Below are positions 47,693-59,503 of a DNA stretch of 64,000 nucleotides, piece by piece; position 1 is the first letter of the stretch, and every line of letters begins with the position of its first letter. A program made the position numbers and the translations under genes. The notes under the pieces were generated by a model. That model was not told where the DNA came from. It did no database searches and saw nothing but the letters and a program-made list of their open reading frames with translations. The stretch is from Eumeta japonica. Its lineage: Eukaryota; Arthropoda; Insecta; Lepidoptera; Psychidae. The DNA lies in contig BGZK01000878.1 in assembly GCA_005406025.1 (NCBI GenBank), forward strand, positions 186,001-250,000. The letters run 5' to 3'.

Positions 47693-48739
47693 GTAGACGC
47701 TTGCCTGCAACATGCATTAACATGCAGCATGCAACCCACCGCTGACCCTCGAATCTGCCTCTCCACTACGAATCTCTATCCAAATGATTGAATATTGATT
47801 CCAGAGGATTGACAGATATCGAACATCTAAGCAAGTGTTATTTATTTTTTATAATTATCTTATTCCGCTAACTATTAAACTGTCAATTCTAAGTACGTTT
47901 CATGCCCACCAGGCACATCCTCAGGAAATTGCCAACAGTCACATCCACCAGGGTGCAAAGAGCGTTGAAACAGCCAACACAACCTCGTTAAGCAGGCCGA
48001 TGTCATGCAATTGCATCACAGCGACAATTGCAATTGCAATTGCAATTGTTTAGTGTTTAATTAGTGCTGGCAATGTGTGAGATAAATATGAACAAAATAT
48101 TACTTTTACATACTAAACGCTGTTACTATAATACCCATAGCAAGTAGTGGAATGATAAATGTTTATCTCCTTGAATAATCGCTTAGACACAGGAAGTAAT
48201 TATTTAGTGCTAAATTAGTAAGCGCTGAAATGAGTGTTGACCATATACGAGATAAAGATCAGCAAAATATGTTTTATGGAATATTCGAGGGTCAAACGAG
48301 CAGGCGAGCCATCAGAAAATAGATGGTCGCAGCCGCCCATGGATACTCGCAACCTTAGAGGAGTCACCAGTGCGTTGTTGACCTCTTCGGAGAGAAAAGA
48401 AAAGAATGCCGCTGTCATGCAATTGCATGACAGCGGCCCGCTTAACGAGATTGTGTTGGTTGTTTCAACGCTCCTTGAACCCTGGTGGATGTGACTGTTG
48501 GCAATTTCCTGACGATGTGCCTAGTTGGCATGAAACGTACGTAGAATTGACAGTTTATCAGTTAGCGGAATAAGATAATTATAAAAATAAATAACACTTG
48601 CTTAGGTGTTCGATATCTGTCAATCCTCTGGAATCAATATTCAATCATTTGGATAGAGATTCGTAGTGGAGAGGCAGATTCGAGGGTCAGCGGTGGGTTG
48701 CATGCTGCATGTTAATGCATGTTGCAGGCAAGCGTCTAC
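47693..48739. repeat. Long inverted repeat, 332-bp arms
   Basis: The left arm 47693-48024 and right arm 48408-48739 are reverse complements with roughly a dozen differences. They are separated by a 383-bp spacer. The outer tips read GTAGACGCTTGCC and GGCAAGCGTCTAC. The inner tip of the right arm is a perfect 30-bp palindrome (48408-48437, GCCGCTGTCATGC mirrored); the left inner tip is a mutated version. The spacer contains a (CAATTG)4 run (48025-48048) and an interspersed-repeat copy. ACCTTTATTTAAAT occurs at 47641-47654 and again at 48738-48751, and could be a target duplication if the element includes 38 bp of unpaired left sequence. Confidence 0.9.
48285..48400 (+). repeat. Interspersed repeat (CCGCCCATGG core), copy 4
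   Basis: The clearest copy of the family: GAGCAGGCGAGCCATCAG, GCAGCCGCCCATGGATACTC and GAGTCACCAGTGCGTTG. It lies within the spacer of the long inverted repeat at 47693-48739. Confidence 0.65.
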
Positions 48740-49204
48740 CTTTATTTAAATCGGCTAAAACATTTCATTGTTTCTTTCAACGTAGCTGCCAATGCTATGT
48801 TTACAATAAAATGTTATGCCCTTGTATTTTTTTAAAATCATTTTAAATAAATTAACAGCATGCGACACACCGGAGAGTAGGCTCAATGCTGCCCATGTAC
48901 TACAACTCCAAAGGACTTAAAATTGCTTGCTTTTCAGAAAGGACTGAGTTCTTTTCAAACTTTTGCCACACCTGATAGCAAATTGCGCATGACGTGTACG
49001 ATGGTAAATCGCCAAGCAATAAGGCGGTGAGGACGCAATTTCAAATGAGTGGAACGATAATGAAAATCAGTAGCAGGAATGAGGTTCAAGAATTTTTTAC
49101 AGCACTCTTCTCATTATACGCGTTATGTATACTATACAAAGATACAACGCAAAGCCTACAGGTCGAGTTGACCGTATTTTATGGGGTCGCCAATGTATGC
49201 TGAT

Positions 49205-49392
49205 CAGGGGCATGCAGAGATTCAGACGGGGTATGTAAAGCTAAAAAAACTTACCAGTTTCAGCATTGTTTCTTTTATGCAAGGTATAAAGATACTTACC
49301 GTCGCATCGGTAGGCCATCATCCGAAACAATGATGAAACTAGTAATTTTTTTAGCTTTGAATATCCTGTCTGAATCTCTGAGTATTCCCCTG
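49205..49392. mobile_element. hAT-type MITE with 8-bp target duplication
   Basis: The 188-bp element starts CAGGGG and ends CCCCTG. Its ~70-bp terminal inverted repeats pair with scattered mismatches (49205-49272 with 49324-49392). It is flanked exactly by ATGCTGAT on both sides (49197-49204 and 49393-49400). An 8-bp duplication and a CAGGGG terminus are the hAT hallmarks. It has no coding capacity and would depend on a hAT transposase elsewhere. Confidence 0.93.
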
Positions 49393-49400
49393 ATGCTGAT

Positions 49401-52400
49401 GGTTGACGTTCGCATTAGATGCAATCTAAAGGCAGCAGTTGTTGTCGAGGTGCTCTAAAGGGAGTTACAAAAGCACTTATTGATTTTAAAAACTTCGATT
49501 TACATTCGCAAACCGCGTGATATTCCGTGCCTCTACATCATATTATTATGTTACGCATTTGCAAAAAAAAAAAAATATTTAATTCGGGATCCTTAGCACA
49601 AGTTCAACTCCTACTTGATTTTTTTTTTATTATTTTTTGTTTACCTTTGGAGATTGCACTATAATCCCAACAAATTTGACCCTAGTTTGTAATTACCGCT
49701 TTCACAATGGAGCAAACACTATAAACTATATAAGAAAATGTGTTTCGTATAGAAAAACACCTAATTTTTAAATTGTTTTTGCTATTATTTGCAGGATATA
49801 CGCCATAATAACACATATGCTATGAAAATTTTAATTAATTACCTCATACGGTTCAAACGATGCAATCGATATAAGTAGGACAGACGAATGGGCGCACCGA
49901 CGGACCTTCGACTTTGGTTTAAGAATAAGGTATTTTTGGGACTTAAGCCTAAAAACGAATATAATATTTATAACATTAAAAAGATTCATCTAGGATGTTA
50001 TAGGATATCAGAGAAAAACATGACTGAATAAACGATTGAATATTTTTCCATATTAAAGACTTGGATCTGCACTTAAACATAAGTTTTTATGTGTTTTCTG
50101 GGGCGTGCAACTTTATTCATGAGACTTTACTTTACTACTTTAAGCGATGCCCCTAAAGTCTTAAATGGCTGAGTATCTGCACTATTGCAGATATATATTT
50201 TCAGCGTAATAATGACTAACTCACAATATTTAAATAATACTAGTCAGTTCTAAGACATTAAGTAGTAAAGGGATTGAGACATTTTCAACATTTTTTTTAT
50301 CGCTACGTTTCTTTTGTCTAGCACTTCTCATAGAGCATATCTTTTTTTTATCGGCATCTGATTAATACTTTTTAGAGATTTTAAATTATCAATCTTCACT
50401 GTTCGCAGTGGCAAGTATTTTAAATTTACTTCACTTTGCCTCGTATTTGATAGATTGCTTATTTTTGAACGTAACAAAACTGTAATTTTTTAAATCTTTT
50501 AACGCACCCACTCGTAATAGTGTATCAAAACGAAATCATCACACGTTTTTCTAGCAAAGTGTAGCCACTAATTGAGACTTTCAGCATGGATATTCTTACA
50601 ACATTGCGCAAAATAAGAAAATGTAAAGATAAAAGTTAATAAAGGCCTTTAGTTGATAACTTGAGTTATATAAATTATTATATATTCAATGTATCACTTA
50701 CTTTCTGTCCAAAACATACTAGGTCAGACAGAATAATTTTCGTAACTGTACATTTCTGAAATTGAATGTGGAGTACAGTTCGTCACATCAAAAGGAACGT
50801 ACGCTCGGAAATACAAAGGTGAGTGAGAAAAACATAAATTACGTTCTTACATTGTATTATATTGTATTCTGAACTTGTTTCAATTTGAATTTTATTTCGA
50901 ATGCTCTTTGCTATCAATGAATAAGGCACTTCGGTTTGTATTTTGAATTCTCCCAAGGGATATGCAACATATTTTTGAAATTGTGAGACTAGAGTTGTGT
51001 AGGATATAATTGAATACAGCTTATGTGGCCGGTAGTTATGCCCGTTGCGTTTGGAAATTTAGAGAGAAACGAATAACGGACAAAGAAATACTGAAGAATT
51101 AATCTCATGTTTTTCCTTGTATAATTTGCGCACACAAGGGTGCATAATTGTGCTAGACTTTCTGTATGGAACGGCTAATATATGTAAACGTCTTCGTGAT
51201 TTCTATATAAAATAATTATGATAAGAAATAAAAAGTGATAAATGAGCAACCAGTGTTTGATAGTGCACCAAAAAGCTTCGCGTTCCCCAAGGTATAAAAG
51301 TTACATATAAGCTTTAGTTAGATTTCAAATTTAAATATACGATATTACTGACCTCCGTTTAGCTGCATAAAGGCCACATTCTCTCATATTCTCGCTTTAG
51401 CTCTCGATATCCTCTAATATCTGCCCCATGTAAATGTAGTCATTTACACATAGATCTCATTGTTAAATATGTCTTTTATTTAATTTTTTGTATAATTACC
51501 AAAAACTTATTATATGGAATCGATGCCAATCGTCGACACATATACTTTGAAAATCACAAGTACTACTCTAAAAAAAATGTTTTATTCGGCAGTAAATATC
51601 TCAGAAAATTTATTTAAAATGAGGAATTTAATCGAGTCCACACTACATTCATACATTAAGTACATCATAAAATTATGACCAAACTATTACAAACAGGTTG
51701 AAAAGCCAGTCTAGAAAATATTTTCACAATCTTTTGCGTGACACGCACAAGGAAAAGAAAACAGTTACGCTTTTGTTTATGCTGTTATTATACATACTGT
51801 ACTAGTATACTACCATCACAGATTCGAAAATGTAACCGTCAAACTTAATATAAATAAGTGTCGCTGCTGTTTACTGAAAGACAAATTGTGTTCTAGTGCC
51901 GGTATATAAGTCTATGGATATAATATAGTGCTATATGGGTTTTTTCCATCTCACGTTTCTACACTCCGCTTTCTGCTTCTTTTTTCGGTTTCTTATAGTT
52001 TTACCCTTAATTTTTAGTTTCCTTTTAAGAATTCTTAAAAGATGTATGGTGTTTATTCGTCTGGAATAATATAGTTTTCTAATAGTAAAAGAATTATCAG
52101 AATCGAATCAGTTTTTTATAGTTTATTTTTTACATTCAAACAATATTATCTATTTTAGGTATTGATACAATCTATGCGTATCTAATAATATAAATTTCTA
52201 ATAGTAAAACGTTTTTTAGAATAAATTCGGCAAGTTTTTAGCATATTTATTAGATTCAAAATAGTGAGTCTGGTCTCATCTGAGGTATTATAACTTTTTA
52301 CCAGAAAGAAAAATGGTATGGCTTCAGTATTTTTTATGGCTTTACTTTTTAGATAAAAACGTTACGTGTCTCTGTTTATAGTATTAAGTATAGGTATGTA

Positions 52401-54589
52401 AATCAACTGACAGTTTGATTTTTGTGCTGTTTCAGGCAGATTATGTTTAAAAAAATTATAATGGTGCATGCACATTAAAGAAACTTACAAGATCTCAATT
52501 CTTTTATTAATAAACAACATATTGAATAAACATGTTGATTTGAATGGCAATTATATAGGTTGTTTATTTTTACTTATTTTCTTGGCTTTTCGAAATCTAG
52601 TACTCCTCATGTTAATCTATTTTTAATATAACAGTTTAAAAAGAGACACGTATAAGGTTTTTTTTTGTAAATATTAGTACGATTTCAATGCTTTATATCA
52701 TCATCTACATCGAGTCAATGTTACATATATCGCAAAGTTTAAATAGAAATCCCAAACATCTGCTTTAATATTTGTCCCGCAGACTTTTGTAAAACGAGAC
52801 AACGAAACGTACCGAGATAAATATTCATCACGCCTAGACGCCATGTCTGCTACAATGTTTTGAAATTATTTAAGGAGAAAACGTCAAAAATAATACAAAC
52901 TGTGAATGGTAATTACTCACCTAAAGTATTAATTAAATAGAGAAATATAGCGTGATAATCCGTTTAATGAACTTTGCACTCTAAAAAAAATCAATAAGTA
53001 TATCATGACTCTTGTATACGAAAAGAAATACATTGTCACTTATCTTACACATTCACAATTGAATCACTGTATCAATAATCTCTAGGACTTCACACCACAC
53101 ATGATGCAAACATCAAAATAAAGCAGTTCATGAACGCCGGTTATTTAATTTAGTAACGAATAAAGTGGCTCTATCTCTCGGGTTCGACGTATTCTTACAT
53201 TCATTTGCAACAACGAACAATTATTTTTTTATTAAGACAAAAAGATGAAATTATATTTCCAAAAAAAAATTCATGGTGATGATTCGACAGCAGGTAGTAA
53301 CTACAGAATCGGAATGAACAGCAAAATGAAGGAAATGCGTCGAAAAAAGCTCAAGCATATGTTCACCAGTTTAATGCATGTTTGACAACTTATCTGATCT
53401 CTGTTACCTGTTTACACCTGGTTGCAGGTAACTGAAGTAGTCATACAGGTGGCTGCCTGTTATAACAAAGTTTATATCATCACATTCGAAGGATTTGTAC
53501 TTGCGATATGCAGTTAACATAACAAGGAAAGAATTACTAAAAAAATAAATATAAATTGAATAATAATGTTAATTGCAGAAGGACTGGGGTGGCAGAGATT
53601 ATTCTGATAAATTTATGATATTGTAATAAGCCTTTAAAATATTATTTTACAATTTTTTTACAGTAATGATGTAATGCAATTAACAGTACTTATTTGGTAA
53701 CCAATACCAATTTTGTTTAATAGAGTACAATGCAATATTGAACTACTATAATTAATTTTAATTATGAAACAAATACTTTAGGTTCTAACAACTGCAACAT
53801 TCGAATGGATTATTAATTATTATTCATAAGCTGAGTTAATAAAATATACCGACATAAATAAAAATATCTTCTCATAAATAAATAAAAAAATCGGTTAAAC
53901 GGTCAACTCAGCAGACATCCCTAAAACTTTCCGCTGCGATATTTATTGATGTAGTTTCGAGCTTTTTATAAATGTCGTTATAAGTATTGTCTATGAGTTT
54001 TTGAGCTTAAAAATTTAAAACACCATTCACTCTTTAATCCATCACTGAAACTTCTTATTAATTTCGAGCTCAAAGTGTTAAAATATAAAGGAGTATATAA
54101 TTGAGCTCATCATGCTTAAAGAGTTTTGAATCCGAAGAACTTGAAAAGAAATAAAATTGTTATTGCTTTTTCAAGCTCTTCGAACTCAAAAATATAATTC
54201 TGTTACATTTTGAGGTCTATCAATTCAAAAACATATATGTATTAAAAATTGTTTATTTTAATTTTTCTTCTACAATATATTTGAAAATAATTGTATGAAG
54301 TCGGTCTGCTTTGTGGTCTCCGACGCAGTTTTTTAAAACGAAAAAGGTGACATAATACCAAACTTCGATTCATCAATAATTTCACGTTATTTTGAAAAAT
54401 CTTTATTTGAATTTTTCGTTAATGATGTCTCTCGAAGGAACCCATCGATTTTGATGTATTTTTCAACAATCATTGTCGTTTTTAAAACGGTAGAGGCAGT
54501 TTGATTTGAAAATTTATCGGTATAATAATTTAAAAAATATTCTAAAAACCAAATTTCAATTTTTTTCTATACGCACACACGTACACACC
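49401..54589. other. Gene-free AT-rich sequence
   Basis: I recognise no gene. 53405-53465 contains a small inverted repeat (GTTACCTG ... CAGGTAAC). A donor-like AAAG|GTGAGT lies at 50817 downstream of an AT-rich patch, but nothing supports an exon. The stretch 51940-52700 consists of short, loosely repeated AT-rich phrases. Confidence 0.4.
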
Positions 54590-54760
54590 CATTTATAAAA
54601 AGATACATACAGACATTATTCAGGAAATGGTCAAAATAGATTTCTGAAAACCTAAAATATCAAGATTTGATGAACATTCTATTTTTGAAAGTCGGGCTAA
54701 GAACAAGATCTTTCCAATTTATGAAATTTTTTCAATTTTCGCAGCGGAAAGTTGAGAAAC
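54590..54760 (+). repeat. Interspersed repeat related to 1400-1620
   Basis: It carries an alternating CACACGTACACACCC stretch, then TTTTTTCAATTTTC and CGGAAAGTTG. The same phrases occur in the same order near 1480-1615. The element type is unknown. Confidence 0.35.
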
Positions 54761-54894
54761 GCTATTTTTTAAATACTTCAACTACTATATTTTTTAAACA
54801 ATTCAATTTTAATCTGCTTTACGGCATTCGACGGAGTTTTCTAAAGAAAAAAAGATAAGTATCAAACATCATAAATATAATGTTGATAAATAAT

Positions 54895-55660
54895 ATAAGC
54901 TCACGCCTATTTCCCAAAAGAGTAGGCAGAGACTATAGATTTCCACATGATACGATCTTTGCATATCTCTCTTGCCTCACTGACATCCATCAATATTTTC
55001 ACGCAAGCTCGTCGGTTTCGGTGCTTAAAATTTGGCCGTTTTTTTATATGCCATCAATATGGTCTACATAGGATTTTCTAGGGCGACACTTGCTGATCTT
55101 TCCATCACACACATTCGCTCTATAAATTTGTTTTGTCAGTCTACTTTCATTTATCCTTTCAAGATGGTCAAACCACCGCAACGTACCTCTAGTCACTACA
55201 TCTTAAATGTTAAAGAGTTGATTCAACAGAGTTGCCACTGTACCCCCACCGCCCCTCAGCATTTCTGATGAAACACTGTCATATCGGGTAGCTTTTCCTA
55301 ATTTCATACGTTTTAGTGCTTTCATAATTTCATCCATTATAATTACACTTTCATTTCTATTTTCAATCACATACTCAGTTGTAGTAACATACAATCATCT
55401 GCAGCTGTATCCTCACACGCAAGAATGCTTTTGAAATAATTATTCCAGCGCTCTTTCACATCATTTTCCTCATTCAGTAAATGCCCCATCATCGTCTCTA
55501 ATCACATGTATACATAATGTCTCGGAAATAATTCCGAGACATGAAAAAGGCCCGGAATAATCCGGGCCTTTTTCACCATATGCCAAAAAAAGTTCTTGGT
55601 TACCCAAGAAATTATCCGAGAATCTCCTATCATAGCGTTTTTTTATTTCATTTTTTTTCT
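54895..55660 (-). pseudogene. LINE family A copy with the RT core deleted
   Basis: On the minus strand, from right to left, it reads QKKKNEIKKRYDRRFSDNFL (linker before RT). Next, after an inserted palindrome pair, comes RDDDGAFTE, then IMDEIMKALKRMKLGKATRYD and SSEMLRGGGGTVATLLNQLF (start of RT). It then passes directly into C-terminal residues near 55190-54900 (KQIYRANVCDGK-like and GQILSTETDEL-like). The YADD region is absent, so an internal deletion joins the RT N-terminus to the C-terminus near 55200. Same family as 31320-32290. Confidence 0.75.
55517..55574. repeat. Two abutting palindromes with ATAA loops
   Basis: The first palindrome, 55517-55542, has 11-bp arms (ATGTCTCGGAA). The second, 55543-55574, has 14-bp arms (GAAAAAGGCCCGGA). 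Both arm pairs are perfect, both loops are ATAA, and no base separates the two. They interrupt the reading frame of the LINE relic, so they are an insertion or a local rearrangement. Confidence 0.9.
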
Positions 55661-56509
55661 TTTGACACATTCTTTAACTCTCATTTTTGCACCTTTATGC
55701 GTAATTTCAGCATCTTTTAGCTTATCTTTCAAGATGTCGTTTCCTCGTACTCTGTGGTTGACCTTTGTAAACAGTAATTCCAGCCATGCTTTCTGTAAAC
55801 TTCTCATAACTTTTGAAAGGATTAACTGATAGAAACGTAGTTTTTCACATTCGAAAGGGATTTACTCAATTTAAACTTTCTGAAACTTTGTACTAGTTTC
55901 GACGGGAAGAATTTGAGTAATTACAAAACTATAGTTTTCAGAACTGAGGTTTTTTTTGAAATTACTTTTGAACCAACTTACCTATCGTTATCAAAATCTA
56001 ATCAACTTTTTTCCCCGCATAGTTGTAACGACTGCCGTAAACTGCATCAAAATCAGACAGTTTCTTCAAAAGCTGTCATTGGAGAAATATTTTTCAAACA
56101 ATATTTTGTAAATTGCTCTAACGATAGATTCCAAATTTTATCCAGTTGTTTCCCTAAAAAAATCGTCAATCGTTTCAAAAGTTGCCAAATGAGTTGATTA
56201 GTTCAAGATATACTTTTAGAGAAAAGTTTTTCAAATGGTATTTTTTAAAAAAATGTCCCAATAAATTTTCAAACCTAATCTGCTCTTTTTCTTAATAAAT
56301 AATATCAATCAACTTAAACTGTATCAAAATTGATTGGTTCATTCAAGAGATATCGGTTACGAATTATTCGAAAAAAAATAGACTTTTTTTAATAACCTAA
56401 GGAATATTGATGGATTGATGTTTGGTATCAGTAAGATCAGAGCCCATGAGATGGCTTCATCTTATCAGAAAAATTATCTTAATGTGTAAACGGTTACGAA
56501 TGTGTAAGT
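55661..56509. other. Gene-free sequence with weakly repeated phrases
   Basis: Between about 55910 and 56400 a phrase like CTGCATCAAAATCAGACAGT, then TTCAAAAGCTGT and AGAAATATTTTTCAAAC, recurs about three times at 120-150 bp spacing (56042, 56161, 56314). It is a degenerate tandem or the tail of an interspersed repeat. No gene. Confidence 0.35.
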
Positions 56510-57160
56510 TCAAGGCTCCTCTGGCTCCGAGTTAAAATTGGACGGGCACGTATTTTTATTTTAGCATATACGTCCCACATATGTCCAAACCGCTCGAGGA
56601 GCGAAAGGAGTTTTGGGCTGATGTAAGTAACATATTAGTGAAAAGTGACAGAATTGAAAGGATATTAGGTGATTTTAATGGCTGAGTGAGTGTACAACGG
56701 GACTGATATGAAGAAGTTTTATGTAACTTTGGAGATGAAAGAGTGAATGAGAATGGTGATAGCCTTCTCCAACCGTATCAAGAGTCTAACTTGTGTGTGA
56801 TAAACACTACGTTTAAAAGGATTTATATACTTGACGGAGAGGAGAAGACAAAAGAATGATAGACTTTATAATTGTTGATGATCGGTTGAAAAGCAAAGTT
56901 GTGGATACGAGAGTATGGTGTGGTGTCAACGTTGGTGCAGATGGTTGGTATGTCTAATTAAGGCTTTATGCCAGCGATGACGATACTATGCGAAAATGGT
57001 TACTACAGAGCTAGAAAGAATAAAAGTTGGTAAGCTTTAGGTTCAGAAAAATAAATCTGTATTACTGAAGCAAAAAAGATATGTGGATTGAATAAGAGCA
57101 CAAATGTTAATAAGAAATTTAGGTGAAGCGCTGAGAACATGTTGACACTTGTGGCATCGC
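56510..57160 (+). pseudogene. LINE family A endonuclease-domain fragment
   Basis: The plus strand encodes LEERKEFWADVSNILVKSDR and then ILGDFNG, the GDFN metal/phosphate-site motif of the APE-type endonuclease. A TGA follows where the family has Trp. After that come NFGDERVNENGDSLL, LCVINTTFKR and, in another frame, DFIIVDDRLKSKVVDTRVW. It is the 5' half of the LINE whose 3' half lies on the opposite strand at 54895-55660. Confidence 0.75.
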
Positions 57161-58180
57161 AGATTAGAAAGCGCCCTCTTTGCCCGAATATTAACGTTAG
57201 TCTATCATATTACTTACCAAACGAGCGGCTAAGACCAGGAAGCTCGAGCGTACATGGAACATTAGTTGAAATTAACGTCCACCGGATAATATCCTTGAAA
57301 ACATGGTAACACGGGAATCTATCAGAGCTAAATTGGCAACTCCGCCCATGATAGCCATTAGCCTCTACGGTTGAGCCACAAGTGCATAAGTGTAGTTCAC
57401 AGATCTTACAGCCCAATCGAAGTGTTACAGCCACCTGAAGAGAATTCTCGTCCAGTAATATGTCAAATTTGGGTGAATGGAGCACATTCAACAATGAAAC
57501 AGTTTCTGAGGTTGAAGTATCTCAGCCTAGATTTATTAGTAGCGTCGGGCGCTTTCTTTGATAGCTATTGAAGAGTAGTTTTGCTACCTATTTCATTCCA
57601 AGAGCGTTATTTACCAGGAAGTTCCTGAATATTATAGTCTAGATGAATGGATAACCAAGCAGCAATTAAATCACCTTCATAGGGAATTGAGAGTTTAATG
57701 CTTTCATGCAAGAGGATATTAACAGTAAAGGGGTGACCCCTCGAGCATATCCAAGGAAATTTGGTAAGCCAATATTATATAAACGTCTGATACCCAGGCC
57801 ACCTTCATATCGGCTAAGTCACTTGGATTCACTGATTATCATGACGAGCGACGTTAAGGATACTTTAGACGGTCCCTCACACAATTTCGTCGATTCCTGC
57901 AGAATGTGAAAGAAATAAACAAGTGGGATAGGTGCGGATTAAATATGACAATTCAGGAGTTGAGAAACACAAGCGTAATTGGGTTGCGGCGGTATGTGCC
58001 TAAATTTCCATAGGCATTCAAATAACTGTGAAAGTAGCTTTTGCGATTCCAAGGCCTTTGGAATGACTTTGAAGAAAATGATAAAACTTGAGAGAATAAA
58101 GTCTTTGCAACTTATATCTCTAAAACCTGGTAAGATAGACTAGAACTGGGCCTAACACGAGCGGGCACCATCAGTAGGTG
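57161..58180. other. Unassigned sequence of normal complexity
   Basis: Several frames on both strands are open for 60-95 codons, and base composition is less AT-rich than average. I cannot assign any frame to a family. It may be an unrecognised old retroelement. Confidence 0.35.
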
Positions 58181-58189
58181 TTTATTGCC

Positions 58190-58946
58190 GGTTCTGGCTC
58201 ACTGTTTTGCCAAGGCATTTGAGCCTTATGTGTATAGCAATAAAGGCGAGAATCGTTTGCAGAAAGTCGTTTTTCCCACGGTCGAAAAATCGCGTTTTTG
58301 TTCCTCCATACATATACCGTGCCGGGGCCCCGGCCGTCGCCGCGGCCGGGCGCTCCCGTCCCGGTCCGGGGCTGCGCCGACGGGCCGGGCCTCGGGGCGC
58401 CTTAGCGGCGGGCGCTCCCGTCCCGGTCCGGGGCTGCGCCGACGGCCGGGCCCCCGGGCGACATACCGTGCCGGGGCCCCGGGCCGCCGCCGCGGCCGGG
58501 CGCCCCGTCCCGGTCCGGGGCTGCGCCGAGGGCCCGGGCCTCCGGGGCGCCGCCGAGGCGGGCGCTCCCGTCCCGGTCCGGGCTGCGAGGGCCGGGCCCC
58601 TCCGCCGGTGGGCGGGCCGCCGGGCGCTCCCGTCCCGGTCCGGGGCTGCGCCGACGGCCCGGCCCTCCGGGGCGCTCCCGTGCCGGTCCGGGAGGGTGGG
58701 GCTGCGCCGACGGGCCGGGCCCTCCGGTGCGCGCGTGCCGGGCCGCCGGCGGCGGAGCGCTGGCGCTGCGTCGGCGCCCCCGGCCCCGGCCCCGGACGCC
58801 GGCGCTCCGTGGACGGCCCCGGGCGCTGCGGGGAGGGTGCTTCGGTGGAGCGTGTCGATGAGGGTGAAATTGTAGGTTCTGGTTCACTGTTTTGTCAAAG
58901 CATATGAGCCTTATGTGTATGATGATAAGGTTGTGAATCGTTTGCT
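58190..58946 (+). repeat. Direct repeat pair flanking a very GC-rich tandem block
   Basis: The ~72-bp sequences at 58190-58261 and 58875-58946 match (e.g. GAGCCTTATGTGTAT, GAATCGTTTGC) and are 685 bp apart. Between them, 58313-58862 is almost pure G and C. In it, CGCTCCCGTCCCGGTCCGG recurs near 58351, 58413, 58501, 58563, 58625 and 58673 (mostly 62-bp steps). A 150-bp superunit (ACCGTGCCGGGGCCCC at 58316 and 58466) is also visible. The layout of promoter-like repeat plus GC-rich subrepeats recalls ribosomal DNA spacer, but no rRNA gene is present and this is not established. Long open frames here are a composition effect. Confidence 0.8.
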
Positions 58947-59503
58947 GCTTTTGTTTTGTTCGTTCGAGTTTTACTTATCCTGTCTAATTAGCTTATATAA
59001 TTCATCAACAAACAATGTTCTAAATATTTTCTTTGAATATAATTACCATTGATTTTACTGTAGTTATTTTTAATTTGTACAGGTGATAGTTATCCGAGAA
59101 ATAAAATATACTATATTTATATTGAGTCATTATAAGCGACAACGGAAGCAAAATGAACTTGAACTTTGATAAGAGCTCACTGAAATAGTGGTTGTGAGAA
59201 TTGTAGATAATATGTTTTTTATTATGAATTGATAATTGTACGTTACTATTTTTTTTGTTGAAGTTATAAGAAAATAAAACGAAAGAAAATAAGCGTATGA
59301 ATATTTATTTGTTGACTTAGTACTAAAATATGATTACATTTTATCTTAATATTTATAGATTACAAATTATTACAAGAAGAAAAAATATTAATGTTAATGA
59401 TTACAGTAAAAAAAAGAAACGCTTTGTTGTGGAGAAAATTTTTATAAGTTCGTTGATTACATTTTTTTATATTTAATTACAATTATTACAACATTAACTT
59501 TCT

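Noticed and set aside
50640..50830. AT-rich patch followed by AAAG|GTGAGT as a first exon
   Set aside because: Only a donor-like hexamer supports it; no start codon context, acceptor or conserved content was found.
58185..58907. 222-240 codon Arg/Pro/Gly/Ala-rich frames as genes
   Set aside because: They lie in an almost pure GC tandem block where stop codons are rare by composition; overlapping frames are open on both strands and no domain is seen.
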